Origin: Amphiduros pacificus
Taxonomy: Eukaryota > Annelida > Polychaeta > Phyllodocida > Hesionidae
NCBI GenBank assembly: GCA_949316495.1
Contig: OX439004.1
Span: 1,325,001 to 1,389,000, forward strand
Direction: 5' to 3'
DNA: 64,000 nucleotides
Positions 1-10,800 of this stretch are shown piece after piece (the stretch's first letter is position 1; each line of letters starts with the position of its first letter). The translations under genes and the position numbers were made by a program. The notes under the pieces were generated by a model. It did no database searches. It saw only the letters and a program-made list of their open reading frames with translations, and was not told the origin of the DNA.

Positions 1-494
1 GGACGAAATAGCCTTCTCAGAGAGTGCCCGTTTATTTGGGTCCTTCTCTCTGAGAATGGAGGCAGATATGCCAAAAGAACATTTTGGAACAACGTTCATC
101 CAGATTTGGAGCTCTGAGGGTCCCCCCCTGCAGAACAGTGAACATGAATTTTGTGGGTGTTTGGACATGGCGCTTCATGATATTAACACAATCAGAGATG
201 ATGGTGTGCGGATCTTCACCATCAGAAGGGCGGCAGTGACAACTGGCCTTCTAGTTTGGGAGGCCAGTTCCATGAAGGTCTCTAAATGGCTTTTCTGTCC
301 CTCTCGCGATCACGGGGGTGACCGTGATAATCCAACCCAATCGCTCAGATTCCACAGCAGCTAGGATTATGTACCAGCTGTGTGAGCTCATCAAAGGTTT
401 TGGGCTGAATGTGACGAGAGGCATCATGGGGATGAATTCCAATGGTATGGGCCATGGAAAGAAAGGGGGAGGAGGTCAGTGCAGGAATCTGACA
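1..494 (-). pseudogene. Decayed TatD-like nuclease segment
   Basis: On the minus strand this stretch carries TatD-family signatures in decayed form: a GIHPH-like motif near 420-450, an IGLDYH-like motif near 320-335, and a following segment like the family's ELA-x-PV-V region. It lies directly downstream of the ORF at 495-1919, which ends in the family's opening DSHCHLD motif, so the two belong to one former reading frame. TatD proteins are metal-dependent DNases with a TIM-barrel fold. The window starts inside this unit, so its true end is not visible. The segment no longer reads as an intact domain. Confidence 0.5.
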
Positions 495-1919
495 CTAGTA
501 TTCTGGAAAGACAAAGTTTGTCACCAGATGCTGGAGTCCAATATCTGCCTGACCTGCAAGGACTAAGAGTGAGCAGAGGTTATCACTTTTATGCGCCTTT
601 AAAGTTAAGTCAAGATGACAGTGGGAATCCACAGTCACCAGGCGGAAAGGAAGAGGAGAGGGGGCAGGGAAAAGCTGCTGCCGGAGACAGACCATGCCGT
701 CAACGGTGCGTATCTTTTCCCTGAGAGGAGGGGGAAGAGGTCTGATCAACTCGATCAGGTTCCTCCAGTACGTGAGGGCACCGGGTCCATGAGGCGGCAC
801 AACAGAGATGTCGTTCCACCCAGTGGCCCTCACTCCCAGGGTACAGAGCTCCCAAAGGCGAATGGTACAAAGTTGGGAGGCAGTTAGATTCAGACCAACA
901 GTGTCCTTGACATGCCACTGTTGACTGAGGGCAAGTTTAAAAAGATCTTGCATACTCCCTACCCTATGAAATTGGGATAGGGTTTGGAGAAGGTGGGTCA
1001 TCCTGCCTGCCCAGTCTGGCAAATAGTGGTCGGAAAAGAACTTGTTGGGACAATTTGCATGTTGATTAAAAAAGAAACAGTGCCCTCCCACTGCGTGATG
1101 ACATCCCCAACAAACCCGTGTGGGGTCCACATACCAAGGCAAATGCTCCTGGTTGCAATGCACACGGAGCCTGCCAGGAACAGGGAAGTCACACAGGGGA
1201 CAGTAAGATAAGTTATTGCCAGATTTTTCAGAAGAGGGGACATGGGGTTTTCCAAGAGAAAAGGGGATACAAGAAGGAAGAGGGGGATGCCAGACCGAGA
1301 TTGAGGGAGATTTCCTTTTTTTGGCAGGGTGTAACTTCGGATTAGTATGAGAGAGAGACGGATCACTGTCAGCAGGTATAGGGCTACTGACAACCGTAGG
1401 GAGACGAGAACTACTGACGACAGGAGCTGGAGAAGAGCTACTGGCGACAGGAGCCAAAGGAGAAGGAAGAGGATTAGGAGTGGAAGTCAAGGTTTCTGTA
1501 GCCACCTCTTCGGAATGAACAGGAAAAGAGATGTAAGAGTCAGAACCCTCGACCTCCATGGACTCTTGAACCTGGGGAGGAACAGGAGGGAAGGAAGAAA
1601 CCTCCATGGTTTCGGGGGAACGAGAGATAGGGACGGGGGAGGGAACCGTGGAAGAACCAGCAGGGATGGGACTTGTGGGAGAGGAGGAGGGGAGGGGGAC
1701 CTCAGTTGAGTCCATCCCATCCAGAGCGGCTTTCACGGCAGCAGCCACACGCTCTGGATATTCCGGACCCATACTGTTGGTTCTCACTCCTCGGGCCAAG
1801 TCTGTGAGAAGCCAGTGATGGTCCCACAAGGTGGGAAGCTTCCCTTTATCCCCCCATTTAGCAAGAGCCAATTGCTGGCAGATGCTATCTTGGAGGGTAA
1901 CAAGATTGTTGCCTTGCAA
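495..1919 (-). CDS. Cys/His-rich protein with start of TatD-like nuclease domain
   Basis: This is a 474-residue frame. Residues 1-75 are ordinary in composition. About 75-235 is Pro/Ser/Val-rich low complexity. About 235-300 is a Cys/His cluster (CPLC, CWGCHH, GGHC, and later His and Cys) resembling one or two zinc-binding modules. A helical region with a conserved look follows. Near the C-terminus stands VTVDSHCHLDL, the metal-binding opening motif of TatD nucleases. The remainder of that domain continues towards base 1 in decayed form. The combination of a zinc-finger-like module and TatD downstream of a helix-hairpin-helix ORF suggests a mobile or multicopy gene pair, but no reverse transcriptase, transposase or terminal repeat is visible, so the family is unassigned. 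An expressed host gene is the alternative. Confidence 0.5.
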   Translation of the reverse strand: MQGNNLVTLQDSICQQLALAKWGDKGKLPTLWDHHWLLTDLARGVRTNSMGPEYPERVAAAVKAALDGMDSTEVPLPSSSPTSPIPAGSSTVPSPVPISRSPETMEVSSFPPVPPQVQESMEVEGSDSYISFPVHSEEVATETLTSTPNPLPSPLAPVASSSSPAPVVSSSRLPTVVSSPIPADSDPSLSHTNPKLHPAKKRKSPSISVWHPPLPSCIPFSLGKPHVPSSEKSGNNLSYCPLCDFPVPGRLRVHCNQEHLPWYVDPTRVCWGCHHAVGGHCFFFNQHANCPNKFFSDHYLPDWAGRMTHLLQTLSQFHRVGSMQDLFKLALSQQWHVKDTVGLNLTASQLCTIRLWELCTLGVRATGWNDISVVPPHGPGALTYWRNLIELIRPLPPPLREKIRTVDGMVCLRQQLFPAPSPLPFRLVTVDSHCHLDLTLKAHKSDNLCSLLVLAGQADIGLQHLVTNFVFPEY

Positions 1920-1992
1920 AAGGGTCGCAACTTCTGTGGGAGAAAGGGTCTCTGGCTTTACTCTTTTTCTCCACGGTTGGCTTCTATTTTTA

Positions 1993-2337
1993 TCAGTTGG
2001 GGTGTCTCTGAGTTGGTTTGGGTGTCAACTGGGCATTTCTAACACAAAGTGTGGGAGCAGGGGTAGTGACTTTGTGGGGAAGGGGTGGGAACTGAAGAAA
2101 AGAATTCTTCAGCTTAGGGGTAGGGGCAACATTAAGAGATGACAGGGAAGGAATGACCCGGGACGAGTGGTTCTCAACCATCTCTTTTGGGATCACTCCC
2201 TTCCTCACTGCCTTCCTCTTTTTAATTGTTTTATTATGGGTCTTAGCAAGCTTCCATGGGTTCCCTGTGGTGGTCTTACCACCACAGGAGGTGTTGCTGC
2301 TCTTGATGAGTTTATCAATAAATATCTGGTTAATCAT
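1993..2337 (-). CDS. Short basic ORF, probable upstream part of the TatD-bearing gene
   Basis: This is a 114-residue Lys/Pro-rich minus-strand frame lying 73 bases upstream of the TatD-bearing ORF. Its composition (many K, T, P, S) matches the low-complexity part of that ORF, and the sequence between the two remains mostly codable. I read it as the amino-terminal region of the same protein. No domain is recognised, and it may not be translated independently. Confidence 0.25.
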   Translation of the reverse strand: MINQIFIDKLIKSSNTSCGGKTTTGNPWKLAKTHNKTIKKRKAVRKGVIPKEMVENHSSRVIPSLSSLNVAPTPKLKNSFLQFPPLPHKVTTPAPTLCVRNAQLTPKPTQRHPN

Positions 2338-3263
2338 GAAGTATCATCAAGAGATACCTCATAATCTTCCAGACATTTAGGCATTCAACGTTGTTAGCGT
2401 CGAGGGACATGTATTATAGGGGGAGCCGAATAGAATCATCCGGGTCCCTTGAGGGCATGGACAGGAGCATTTCATCTTCCTCTACTTGGGACATTCCAAA
2501 TAAAGCTTCAAGGTATTAAGCATCAATTCTACAATTTGGTGAAACTGAAAGCTTAGCCACATATAAAAATTATGACAAATTAAAATTATAATAGATTAAT
2601 AGTACAAGTTACTACAAGATACTTACAGCACAGGTCTGTCTGAGCCATAAGTTGCATGAGATGGGTAAATACAGGTAGTGTGAACTTTGCCAGACCCCAA
2701 TTGAGGCCCAAAGCAGGGCAGCACTGCCTGACGTCATTTTGGCACTATTCAAACGACAGTAACTTTGATGACGTCATAAGCATATTGCCATACTCTTTTG
2801 ACATCATTTTACCCTTCAGTGCCTGTATGGTCACACTCCACACAAAAATGACGCCAAGAAAGAAGTGTGCTTTCACAAAGGGGCAACAGATTAGGGTCTA
2901 GTTAAAATAGAATTAACAGGCAAACATTGAGATGCATCTATAAAATAGAAAATAGACATCAAAATAAAAATTATAAATGTGTTTTGTCAAAATCGGTGCT
3001 TAATCCCTTTAATCAAGTGGTTCATATTCCAGGCCAAATAGAAGGGGTTCGTCCCCGTAGAGACCATGCTCTGCAAGGACAATCAGTTATCAAATCGATT
3101 TCCTCCTCAATCACGATATCAGGATTGAGCTCATCGAGGTCAAGGACTTGATGTTTTCTTTGGACCCAAAGGGGTATGTGATGATCACGACAGATTTTGA
3201 GTCTACCATGATGTCTGCTTTGGGTCCCCCTTCGTCCCTCTAATTGGTACGGAATAGGGAAAA
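2338..3263. other. Spacer between the two minus-strand ORFs, with paired CRE palindromes
   Basis: No convincing coding sequence is seen here. Two perfect TGACGTCA palindromes (cAMP-response-element type) lie 40 bases apart at 2729-2736 and 2769-2776, followed by a near match at about 2798. They are placed where a promoter for the downstream minus-strand ORF could be. An inverted stretch rich in GATC/ATCGAT is seen near 3090-3140. Function is inferred only. Confidence 0.3.
2729..2776. promoter_or_regulatory. Pair of CRE-like TGACGTCA sites
   Basis: Two exact TGACGTCA octamers occur in 48 bases. This is the consensus for CREB/ATF-type bZIP factors. They lie upstream, in the minus direction, of the TatD-bearing ORF. 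Binding is not demonstrated by sequence alone. Confidence 0.3.
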
Positions 3264-5174
3264 TTAATGGTAATTAGGGGGTGGGTCTTGTTTCAGGGTG
3301 TGCAAATGGTTGTGAGCCGGTTTGATATCACGAGCCTTGCCTCGCAAGTGCTCTTTCATCCTCTCCAATTTATCATGAGGATGGCTCTTTCCTGCACGGG
3401 GCCCTTTATATGGAGTATGGGAATTACTTCCAGAAGTATCTGATTCTTCAGAGGGCCAAAAAGAATCAGAGTTATCGGAAGAATCACTATCAGAGTCCTT
3501 GGACAGACTAGAATTACAAGAGGCTTGTCCTCGGACTCTATGGGGGGAACCAGAGTTTTCCTTGGGGTGTCTCCTCCATTTTTCACTGTGGGACCTACCT
3601 CTACCACCAGGATTTGAAAAGGGAATTTGGGTGGTTTCATTGGCAGGTATATCATAAGATATGGGTGGAAACTGGGGAGTTGAAGTGTTAGAAGGGGCTG
3701 ACATGAAGTGTGGAACCCGTGAGGTGGGGGGTGTGGGAACTTTATGGGGTCCAAACACAATGGGCATGGCGGTAGATACAGGGATGAATGGTTTAACACC
3801 AAGTGATGAATGTGATGTAATTCCCCTTGGTGGACCATTCACTTGAGGGAGATACATGGAAAGGGCATGGAATGATGAAAACTCAGGTTCAGTATGATGG
3901 GCTGAAGGATATTTAGTGGGGGACAATGAAGGGAGTCTTATTTGCTGGGATAATGCCTCAGAGAACCCAGGAGGAGATCTAATCATTCTTCGCGAACCTG
4001 TTACGGTAGACGAATTCTGACTATTTTGTGGTACCTCTGGGACTGTAGGCATATAAGGGGTCATAGAAGGGGGGTTACGATGGTTGGAAGATATCCATGC
4101 CATCTCTATTCTTGGGGCAGCAGTCAATGTTACATATGTATCACCCTGTACCTTGGCAGGAGATACGTGAAAGGGAGTTTTCATATTGTTTCTTGCAGGT
4201 GATTTCATTGAGGGGACATGGAAAGGATCGGAACTTCTTAACAGGTTCTTAGGGTGTGCAGATGGGTGGTCCAATTTAGGTTGTACTGATGGATGGTCCA
4301 ATTTAAGGTGTACTGATGGGTGGTCCAATGTAGGGTGTACTGATGGGTGGTCCAATATAGTGTGTACTGATGGGTGGTCCAATTTAGGGGGTACTGATGG
4401 GTAGTCCACAATGGTAGCTAGATGGTACCCTACTGAATTATTAGAATGATTCTGGAAATTGTCTGGGTACCTTAGTTTACCAGTGGGCTTAGGTGCAAAT
4501 TGGATGGAAGATAAGGGTGTCCTACTGTCTGGATTTTCAAAGACGTAAGAGGAGCTGGTGGGGGCTGGTATTGCAAGGGACAATTTGGACATGGTGCAAT
4601 TGGAATGAGAACCAAAAGTAGAGTGGGAAGAGGTCTCAAGGTCAGTGATGAGGGCAGAAGTGATGGCTGCAGGATTTATAGGTGATATGTTAGCTTGGGG
4701 GGCCTTGGGTACTGACATAAGGTTTGGGATGATGGTGAGCGCATCTTTCCTACTTCCCTTATAATCTTTTTTGGTATTAGAGGAGGGGGCACGGGACGAA
4801 TGATGTAGGGACTGATTGGAGGAGTGCTGGGAAGAATGATGGGAATTATGGGAATGGTTTTTGGAGAATGGGGAGGAATGTGAGGACTTGTGACTGCTTT
4901 TGGGCTTGGGCTTTATGAAGGACAACATTCCCTTGGCTGTCCATGCTTCCCATTGTTCAGAGGGAATGCTGGTGATTTCCTCCAGCCTCTCAGCTGTCAC
5001 AATGCTGTTGTATTTCCTTTCAGAAACAATATTTTGGGCCTTTATATTACCAATCCCTGGAAATACCATGAATTCCAGGGCCTCTGCTGTATACAGGTTG
5101 ATGGGGTATGAGGGGCCATCCATGTTTCTACTTTGAAACACAGAAGTCAAAATAGGGTTGACATTGCAAGCCAC
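3264..5174 (-). CDS. Helix-hairpin-helix protein with long Ser/His/Pro-rich tail
   Basis: This is an intact 636-residue frame starting at the Met codon at 5174; a second Met 17 codons on is an alternative start. Residues about 28-90 resemble a ComEA-type helix-hairpin-helix: a TAEALEF helix, the hairpin FPGIGNIKAQNIV, then LEEITSIPSEQW and a closing helix. Such folds bind DNA without sequence preference. Residues about 95-140 are Ser/His-rich, and the rest is Ser/Pro/His low complexity containing a 9-residue tandem repeat and an acidic Ser/Asp patch near 560-580. It precedes the TatD-bearing ORF on the same strand. By position and composition it could be the first ORF of an unassigned mobile element. 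No homologue is recognised over the tail. Confidence 0.55.
   Translation of the reverse strand: MACNVNPILTSVFQSRNMDGPSYPINLYTAEALEFMVFPGIGNIKAQNIVSERKYNSIVTAERLEEITSIPSEQWEAWTAKGMLSFIKPKPKSSHKSSHSSPFSKNHSHNSHHSSQHSSNQSLHHSSRAPSSNTKKDYKGSRKDALTIIPNLMSVPKAPQANISPINPAAITSALITDLETSSHSTFGSHSNCTMSKLSLAIPAPTSSSYVFENPDSRTPLSSIQFAPKPTGKLRYPDNFQNHSNNSVGYHLATIVDYPSVPPKLDHPSVHTILDHPSVHPTLDHPSVHLKLDHPSVQPKLDHPSAHPKNLLRSSDPFHVPSMKSPARNNMKTPFHVSPAKVQGDTYVTLTAAPRIEMAWISSNHRNPPSMTPYMPTVPEVPQNSQNSSTVTGSRRMIRSPPGFSEALSQQIRLPSLSPTKYPSAHHTEPEFSSFHALSMYLPQVNGPPRGITSHSSLGVKPFIPVSTAMPIVFGPHKVPTPPTSRVPHFMSAPSNTSTPQFPPISYDIPANETTQIPFSNPGGRGRSHSEKWRRHPKENSGSPHRVRGQASCNSSLSKDSDSDSSDNSDSFWPSEESDTSGSNSHTPYKGPRAGKSHPHDKLERMKEHLRGKARDIKPAHNHLHTLKQDPPPNYH
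4249..4411 (-). repeat. 27-bp in-frame coding repeat (LDHPSVHPK-type)
   Basis: About six tandem copies of a 27-bp unit lie inside the helix-hairpin-helix ORF and encode the 9-residue repeat LDHPSVHPK with small variations; the outermost copy reads VDYPSVPPK. The unit length is a multiple of three, so the frame is kept. Variants differ by single bases, which points to recent slippage or unequal exchange. Confidence 0.85.
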
Positions 5175-6107
5175 AGGTAATATCCTATGTATTGCATAGT
5201 GGGGGCAACTTGGGACATGAGAAATTGTGAAGGGGAATTTACAAAGAAAATAATGGCCGGATTTTAATTAATTATACAAAATTTACAATAATTCAGAGAC
5301 TGCAATACTACTACCACACACTTTTCTCAAAAAATGTGTGGAATCTACCCTTCCGTGTATTGCGCAGGCTCTGCGGTACGCACAAGACACAAGTCGTGCG
5401 GACAACAAAAATGTACAAAATCAAAACCAATGTTTTGACAAGTTGTCTGCAACTTCTTGAAGAGAAAAGGGTAATTTCTCCTCAACTACGTGGAATTTCA
5501 AGTTGAAATTACACAAATAAGTTGCAAACTATCAACTCAATTGAATTCTGGAACTGGGCCACGTGGACCAAGTGAAATTACCGGCCGGGAGAAGGTCAAA
5601 GTGGCGCAACAAAAAGGTATGAAAGTTGGAGGTAAAATGTATACCTCCACTCTCAAAAAAGAGTGCGGAATCTACCTGTGTAAATCTCACACAAGCGCGG
5701 CAAGTCGCAGCGCCATTTGATGTGACTCTTATTTACTAAAGTCACACCAATCTTAACACTAGTTAAAATCTATTTAAAATCTACCTGTTCAAAAGGTTGT
5801 TCCGTGTTCGGCGTCCAGAGATCATCTGTCTGGCCTCAGCTTTGGATTTCCCGCCTGGCCCGGCGTAGGAATATTGGAGGGAGGTGATTGGCCAGGGCAT
5901 TGATGCATGAAGATCAAGTGGATTAACCCCTGGCCACAACAACATCTTGAACAACTCAGCTCCTTTGCGTCATGTGATGAAACCGACACCCATGTACCAC
6001 CTGAGGGGGAAAGTGACATGTTATTGGCGCCTGTCACCTTCCCGCCAATCTCAACTGTTTGGCATTCAGTCTCTGGCGGTCGGACAGTGAACACATAATT
6101 TCACCCG

Positions 6108-6140
<33 letters not shown>

Positions 6141-6506
6141 AATAAGTTATTAAATCATATTTAATATCCAAGGTACACCAGTTAGGGCATATATGCTATG
6201 TTTAACAACTGGAATGACTAACAGAAACAAATTTAACAAGACTAGTATGATAACATGAGAATGTATAAGCATGCAATGGAAGTAAATAAAACTGTATGAA
6301 AATGAACCAAACAGATGATTATAACTAGCAGGGTGTAGGCTTCATGTACCAACACATGATCTGAAAACACAGATCAATGGCATGCATGCTGGAACATTAC
6401 TCGTACACCTTCATAGTAGGAAACTACGCCCCCTCGCGATCTTAAGCAGGATTCCACTAGTGATAAAATGAAGGGATGAAAATGAAGGAATACAGTGAGA
6501 TGAGTA
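5175..6506. other. Non-coding region with direct repeats and a C21-A10 homopolymer junction
   Basis: No gene is seen. Two related segments near 5325-5355 and 5648-5680 share a core of the form CTCAAAAAA-GTG-GGAATCTACC, about 320 bases apart. They look like a diverged direct duplication in the region upstream of the helix-hairpin-helix ORF. At 6108-6128 there is a run of 21 C followed at once by 10 A (6129-6138), which would be very prone to slippage and sequencing error. Confidence 0.5.
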
Positions 6507-6932
6507 TCAGCGTAATGTAACATGCCGTTGATTTGAGATGTTGATGGGCAAAGGAACTTCAATGACTGACTGGTATTTAGCAAAGAGATCTCTGTGTTTA
6601 TGCTTAGTTTTGTGTAGCTGTTTCACTAATGATTTATAATGAAAGCCCTGTCTCATCAGCTTCAAACACAGAAATTCATGTCTATCCTTAAAGTCTTTGA
6701 ATGAGTCACATGCGCGAGCAATGCTGATGAGTCTAGAGGCATAAACTCCATAGGCAGGTTTTTCTGGAATGTTTGAATCCTTCACAAAGGGATAGTTCAC
6801 AATATCAAACTTAAAGCTATCTCGTTTGTCATAGAGTTTAGTGTGAAATTGTTTGTTGTTGATCTCAGTGTAAAGATCAAGGTAGGAAGCCCTGGTTATC
6901 AAGCTATCACAAGGTCTGTATACGTCATTCAC
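6507..6932 (-). pseudogene. C-terminal fragment of a retroelement reverse transcriptase
   Basis: This 141-residue frame matches, from memory, the region after the catalytic palm in a widespread animal retroelement RT family. Landmarks are YLDLYTEINNKQF, TKLYDKRDSFKFDIVNYPF, SNIPEKPAYGVYASRLISIAR and RQGFHYKSL. The upstream palm with its catalytic aspartates is absent, so this is a truncated relic. The family is probably Penelope-like or another non-LTR type; I cannot assign it safely. The last residues (PINISNQRHVTLR) resemble the usual C-terminus, so the right-hand protein end seems preserved. Confidence 0.6.
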
Positions 6933-7834
6933 ACCTCATACCATTCAATCTATGTAAATTTATGTTATATGTATTTATATGTTTAGATTTTAAATAAAAA
7001 TCCATTGTGGTCAAAATCTATAAATTGTCTCATTTATCTAATAACTAATTAAATGAAAGTCATGAATAATTGATTTGATCTGGTAACTGACCCTTCGGAA
7101 ATAAAGATAATATTTAATATGATTCTTTGTACTCTGCATGGTGAGTAGATTCTTTGCCAGTCTTCCAAATGTCCAGTTTAATGGATCTAGCATACCCAGT
7201 TTTGTATTTGCATCCATCTTGATCCTTATTGCATTATCTTGTGCCTGGAAATATCTTAATAACACAATATCCCATATTTCAATTTCAATGACATAGATTT
7301 CCCGTTCTTTTTGGTTAAAATATTCCATTTTGGCGTACAAAAAAGTAGTTCCAGCAGACAAACTATCACCAGGGGGCATTCAAATGCAAGACCCATAAAT
7401 ATCCTTAATGATTGAATAGACCTTTATGATTGAACATACCAAAACTGTTAACAGAAATATATGTTTTTCATAACTTTGCTAATGTTGGTCTGATATATAT
7501 CACAATGTGCCTATTCTATCTTAGGAAGTTAGGCACCAAGGTCAACATGTGCCTAGTTGTATTGTAGAATGGATTAGTACATTGTCCATGTGAATGTGAC
7601 CAAGTAAATGATTTAATTGGTCTGATGTTTCAGTCCCAGGCCTGAGAGCTGGATACTTTTTAGCTATGCTGACTATGTCATTAAATCTCCGGCAGTGAAG
7701 GGGGTATTTTTCTGTCACTCTGTCTGTCAGTTTTAATCATCTCCTCTGAAACTACTGGATGGAGTTCTTAGTTATAAGTAGGAAAGATGTTTTATTTCTA
7801 TGGGACCAATTATACCTATTTTCCAGACCTTTTT
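6933..7834. other. AT-rich region without a recognised gene
   Basis: The only frame of any length is a 113-residue minus-strand ORF at 7038-7379 (it includes FGRLAKNLLTMQSTKN). It has no domain I recognise and may be a transposon relic. The rest is AT-rich unique sequence leading into the 90-bp array. Confidence 0.4.
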
Positions 7835-7874
7835 TCATTTTGTTATGAATTTTTCAAAACTATAGAAGTTATCA

Positions 7875-10800
7875 CTCGGGCCTATTGAAGAGAAGACTCT
7901 GTCACCTATAAAGGAGGGAAGTGAGGTACTAGTCCTCACGTCTGAGGGGGTACTATTCCAGAGCCTCGGGCCTATTGAAGAGAAGACTCTGTCACCTATA
8001 AAGGAGGGAAGTGAGGTACTGGTCCTCACGTCTGAGGGGGTACTATTCCAGAGCCTCGGGGCTATTGAAGAGAAGGCTCTGTCACCTATAAAGGAGGTAA
8101 GTGAGGTACTGGTCCTCACGTCTGGGGGGGTACTATTCCAGAGCCTCAGGGCTATTGAAGAGAAGGCTCTGTCACCTATAAAGGAGGGAAGTGAGGTACT
8201 GGTCCTCACGTCTGGGGGGGATACTATTCCAGAGCCTCGGGGCTATTGAAGAGAAGGCTCTGTCACCTATAAAGGAGGGAAGTGAGGTACTGGTCCTCAC
8301 GTCTGGGGGGGTACTATTCCAGACCCTCGGGCCTATTGAAGAGAAGACTCTGTCACCTATAAAGGAGGTGAGTGAGGTACTGGTCCTCACGTCTGGGGGG
8401 GTACTATTCCAGAGCCTCGGGGCTATTGAAGAGAAGGCTCTGTCACCTATAAAGGAGGGAAGTGAGGTACTGGTCCTCACGTCTGGGGGGGTACTATTCC
8501 AGAGCCTCGGGCCTATTGAAGAGAAGACTCTGTCACCTATAAAGGAGGGAAGTGAGGTACTGGTCCTCACGTCTGAGGGGGTACTATTCCAGAGCCTCGG
8601 GCCTATTGAAGAGAAGACTCTGTCACCTATAAAGGAGGGAAGTGAGGTATTGGTCCTCACGTCTGAGGGGGTACTATTCCAGAGCCTCGGGCCTATTGAA
8701 GAGAAGGCTCTGTCACCTATAAAGGAGGGAAGTGAGGTACTGGTCCTCACGTCTGGGGGGGTACTATTCCAGAGCCTCGGGCCTATTGAAGAGAAGACTC
8801 TGTCACCTATAAAGGAGAAGAGTGAGGTACTGGTCCTCACGTCTGGGGGGGTACTATTCCAGAGCCTCGGGGCTATTGAAGAGAAGGCTCTGTCACCTAT
8901 AAAGGAGGGAAGTGAGGTACTGGTCCTCACGTCTGGGGGGGTACTATTCCAGAGCCTCGGGGCTATTGAAGAGAAGACTCTGTCACCTATAAAGGAGGGA
9001 AGTGAGGTACTGGTCCTCACGTCTGGGGGGGTACTATTCCAGAGCCTCGGGCCTATTGAAGAGAAGACTCTGTCACCTATAAAGGAGGGAAGTGAGGTAC
9101 TGGTCCTCACGTCTGAGGGGGTACTATTCCAGAGCCTCGGGGCTATTGAAGAGAAGGCTCTGTCACCTATAAAGGAGGGAAGTGAGGTACTGGTCCTCAC
9201 GTCTGAGGGGGTACTATTCCAGAGCCTCGGGCCTATTGAAGAGAAGACTCTGTCACCTATAAAGGAGGGAAGTGAGGTACTGGTCCTCACGTCTGAGGGG
9301 GTACTATTCCAGAGCCTCGGGGCTATTGAAGAGAAGGCTCTATCACCTATAAAGGAGGGAAGTGAGGTATTGGTCCTCACGTCTGAGGGGGTACTATTCC
9401 AGAGCCCCGGGCCTATTGAAGAGAAGGCTCTGTCACCTATAAAGGAGGTGAGTGAGGTACTGGTCCTCACGTCTGAGGGGGTACTATTCCAGAGCCTCGG
9501 GCCTATTGAAGAGAAGACTCTGTCACCTATAAAGGAGGGAAGTGAGGTACTAGTCCTCACGTCTGAGGGGGTACTATTCCAGAGCCTCGGGCCTATTGAA
9601 GAGAAGACTCTGTCACCTATAAAGGAGGTGAGTGAGGTACTGGTCCTCACGTCTGGGGGGGTACTATTCCAGAGCCTCGGGCCTATTGAAGAGAAGGCTC
9701 TGTCACCTATAAAGGAGGTGAGTGAGGTACTGGTCCTCACGTCTGAGGGGGTACTATTCCAGAGCCTCGGGCCTATTGAAGAGAAGACTCTGTCACCTAT
9801 AAAGGAGGGAAGTGAGGTACTGGTCCTCACGTCTGAGGGGGTACTATTCCAGAGCCTCGGGCCTATTGAAGAGAAGACTCTGTCACCTATAAAGGAGGGA
9901 AGTGAGGTACTGGTCCTCACGTCTGGGGGGGTACTATTCCAGAGCCTCGGGCCTATTGAAGAGAAGACTCTGTCACCTATAAAGGAGGTGAGTGAGGTAC
10001 TGGTCCTCACGTCTGGGGGGGTACTATTCCAGAGCCTCGGGGCTATTGAAGAGAAGGCTCTGTCACCTATAAAGGAGGGAAGTGAGGTACTGGTCCTCAC
10101 GTCTGGGGGGGGTACTATTCCAGAGCCTCGGGGCTATTGAAGAGAAGGCTCTGTCACCTATAAAGGAGGGAAGTGAGGTACTGGTCCTCACGTCTGGGGG
10201 GGTACTATTCCAGACCCTCGGGCCTATTGAAGAGAAGACTCTGTCACCTATAAAGGAGGTGAGTGAGGTACTGGTCCTCACGTCTGGGGGGGTACTATTC
10301 CAGAGCCTCGGGGCTATTGAAGAGAAGGCTCTGTCACCTATAAAGGAGGGAAGTGAGGTACTGGTCCTCACGTCTGGGGGGGTACTATTCCAGAGCCTCG
10401 GGCCTATTGAAGAGAAGACTCTGTCACCTATAAAGGAGGGAAGTGAGGTACTGGTCCTCACGTCTGGGGGGGGGGGGTACTATTCCAGAGCCTCGGGCCT
10501 ATTGAAGAGAAGACTCTGTCACCTATAAAGGAGGGAAGTGAGGTACTGGTCCTCACGTCTGGGGGGGGTACTATTCCAGAGCCTCGGGCCTATTGAAGAG
10601 AAGACTCTGTCACCTATAAAGGAGGTGAGTGAGGTACTGGTCCTCACGTCTGGGGGGGTACTATTCCAGAGCCTCGGGCCTATTGAAGAGAAGGCTCTGT
10701 CACCTATAAAGGAGGTGAGTGAGGTACTGGTCCTCACGTCTGAGGGGGTACTATTCCAGAGCCTCGGGCCTATTGAAGAGAAGACTCTGTCACCTATAAA

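Noticed and set aside
8191-10140. 649-codon plus-strand frame over the 90-bp array
   Set aside because: It is the antisense of a LINE-derived repeat whose unit is a multiple of three and has no stops; there is no independent coding evidence.
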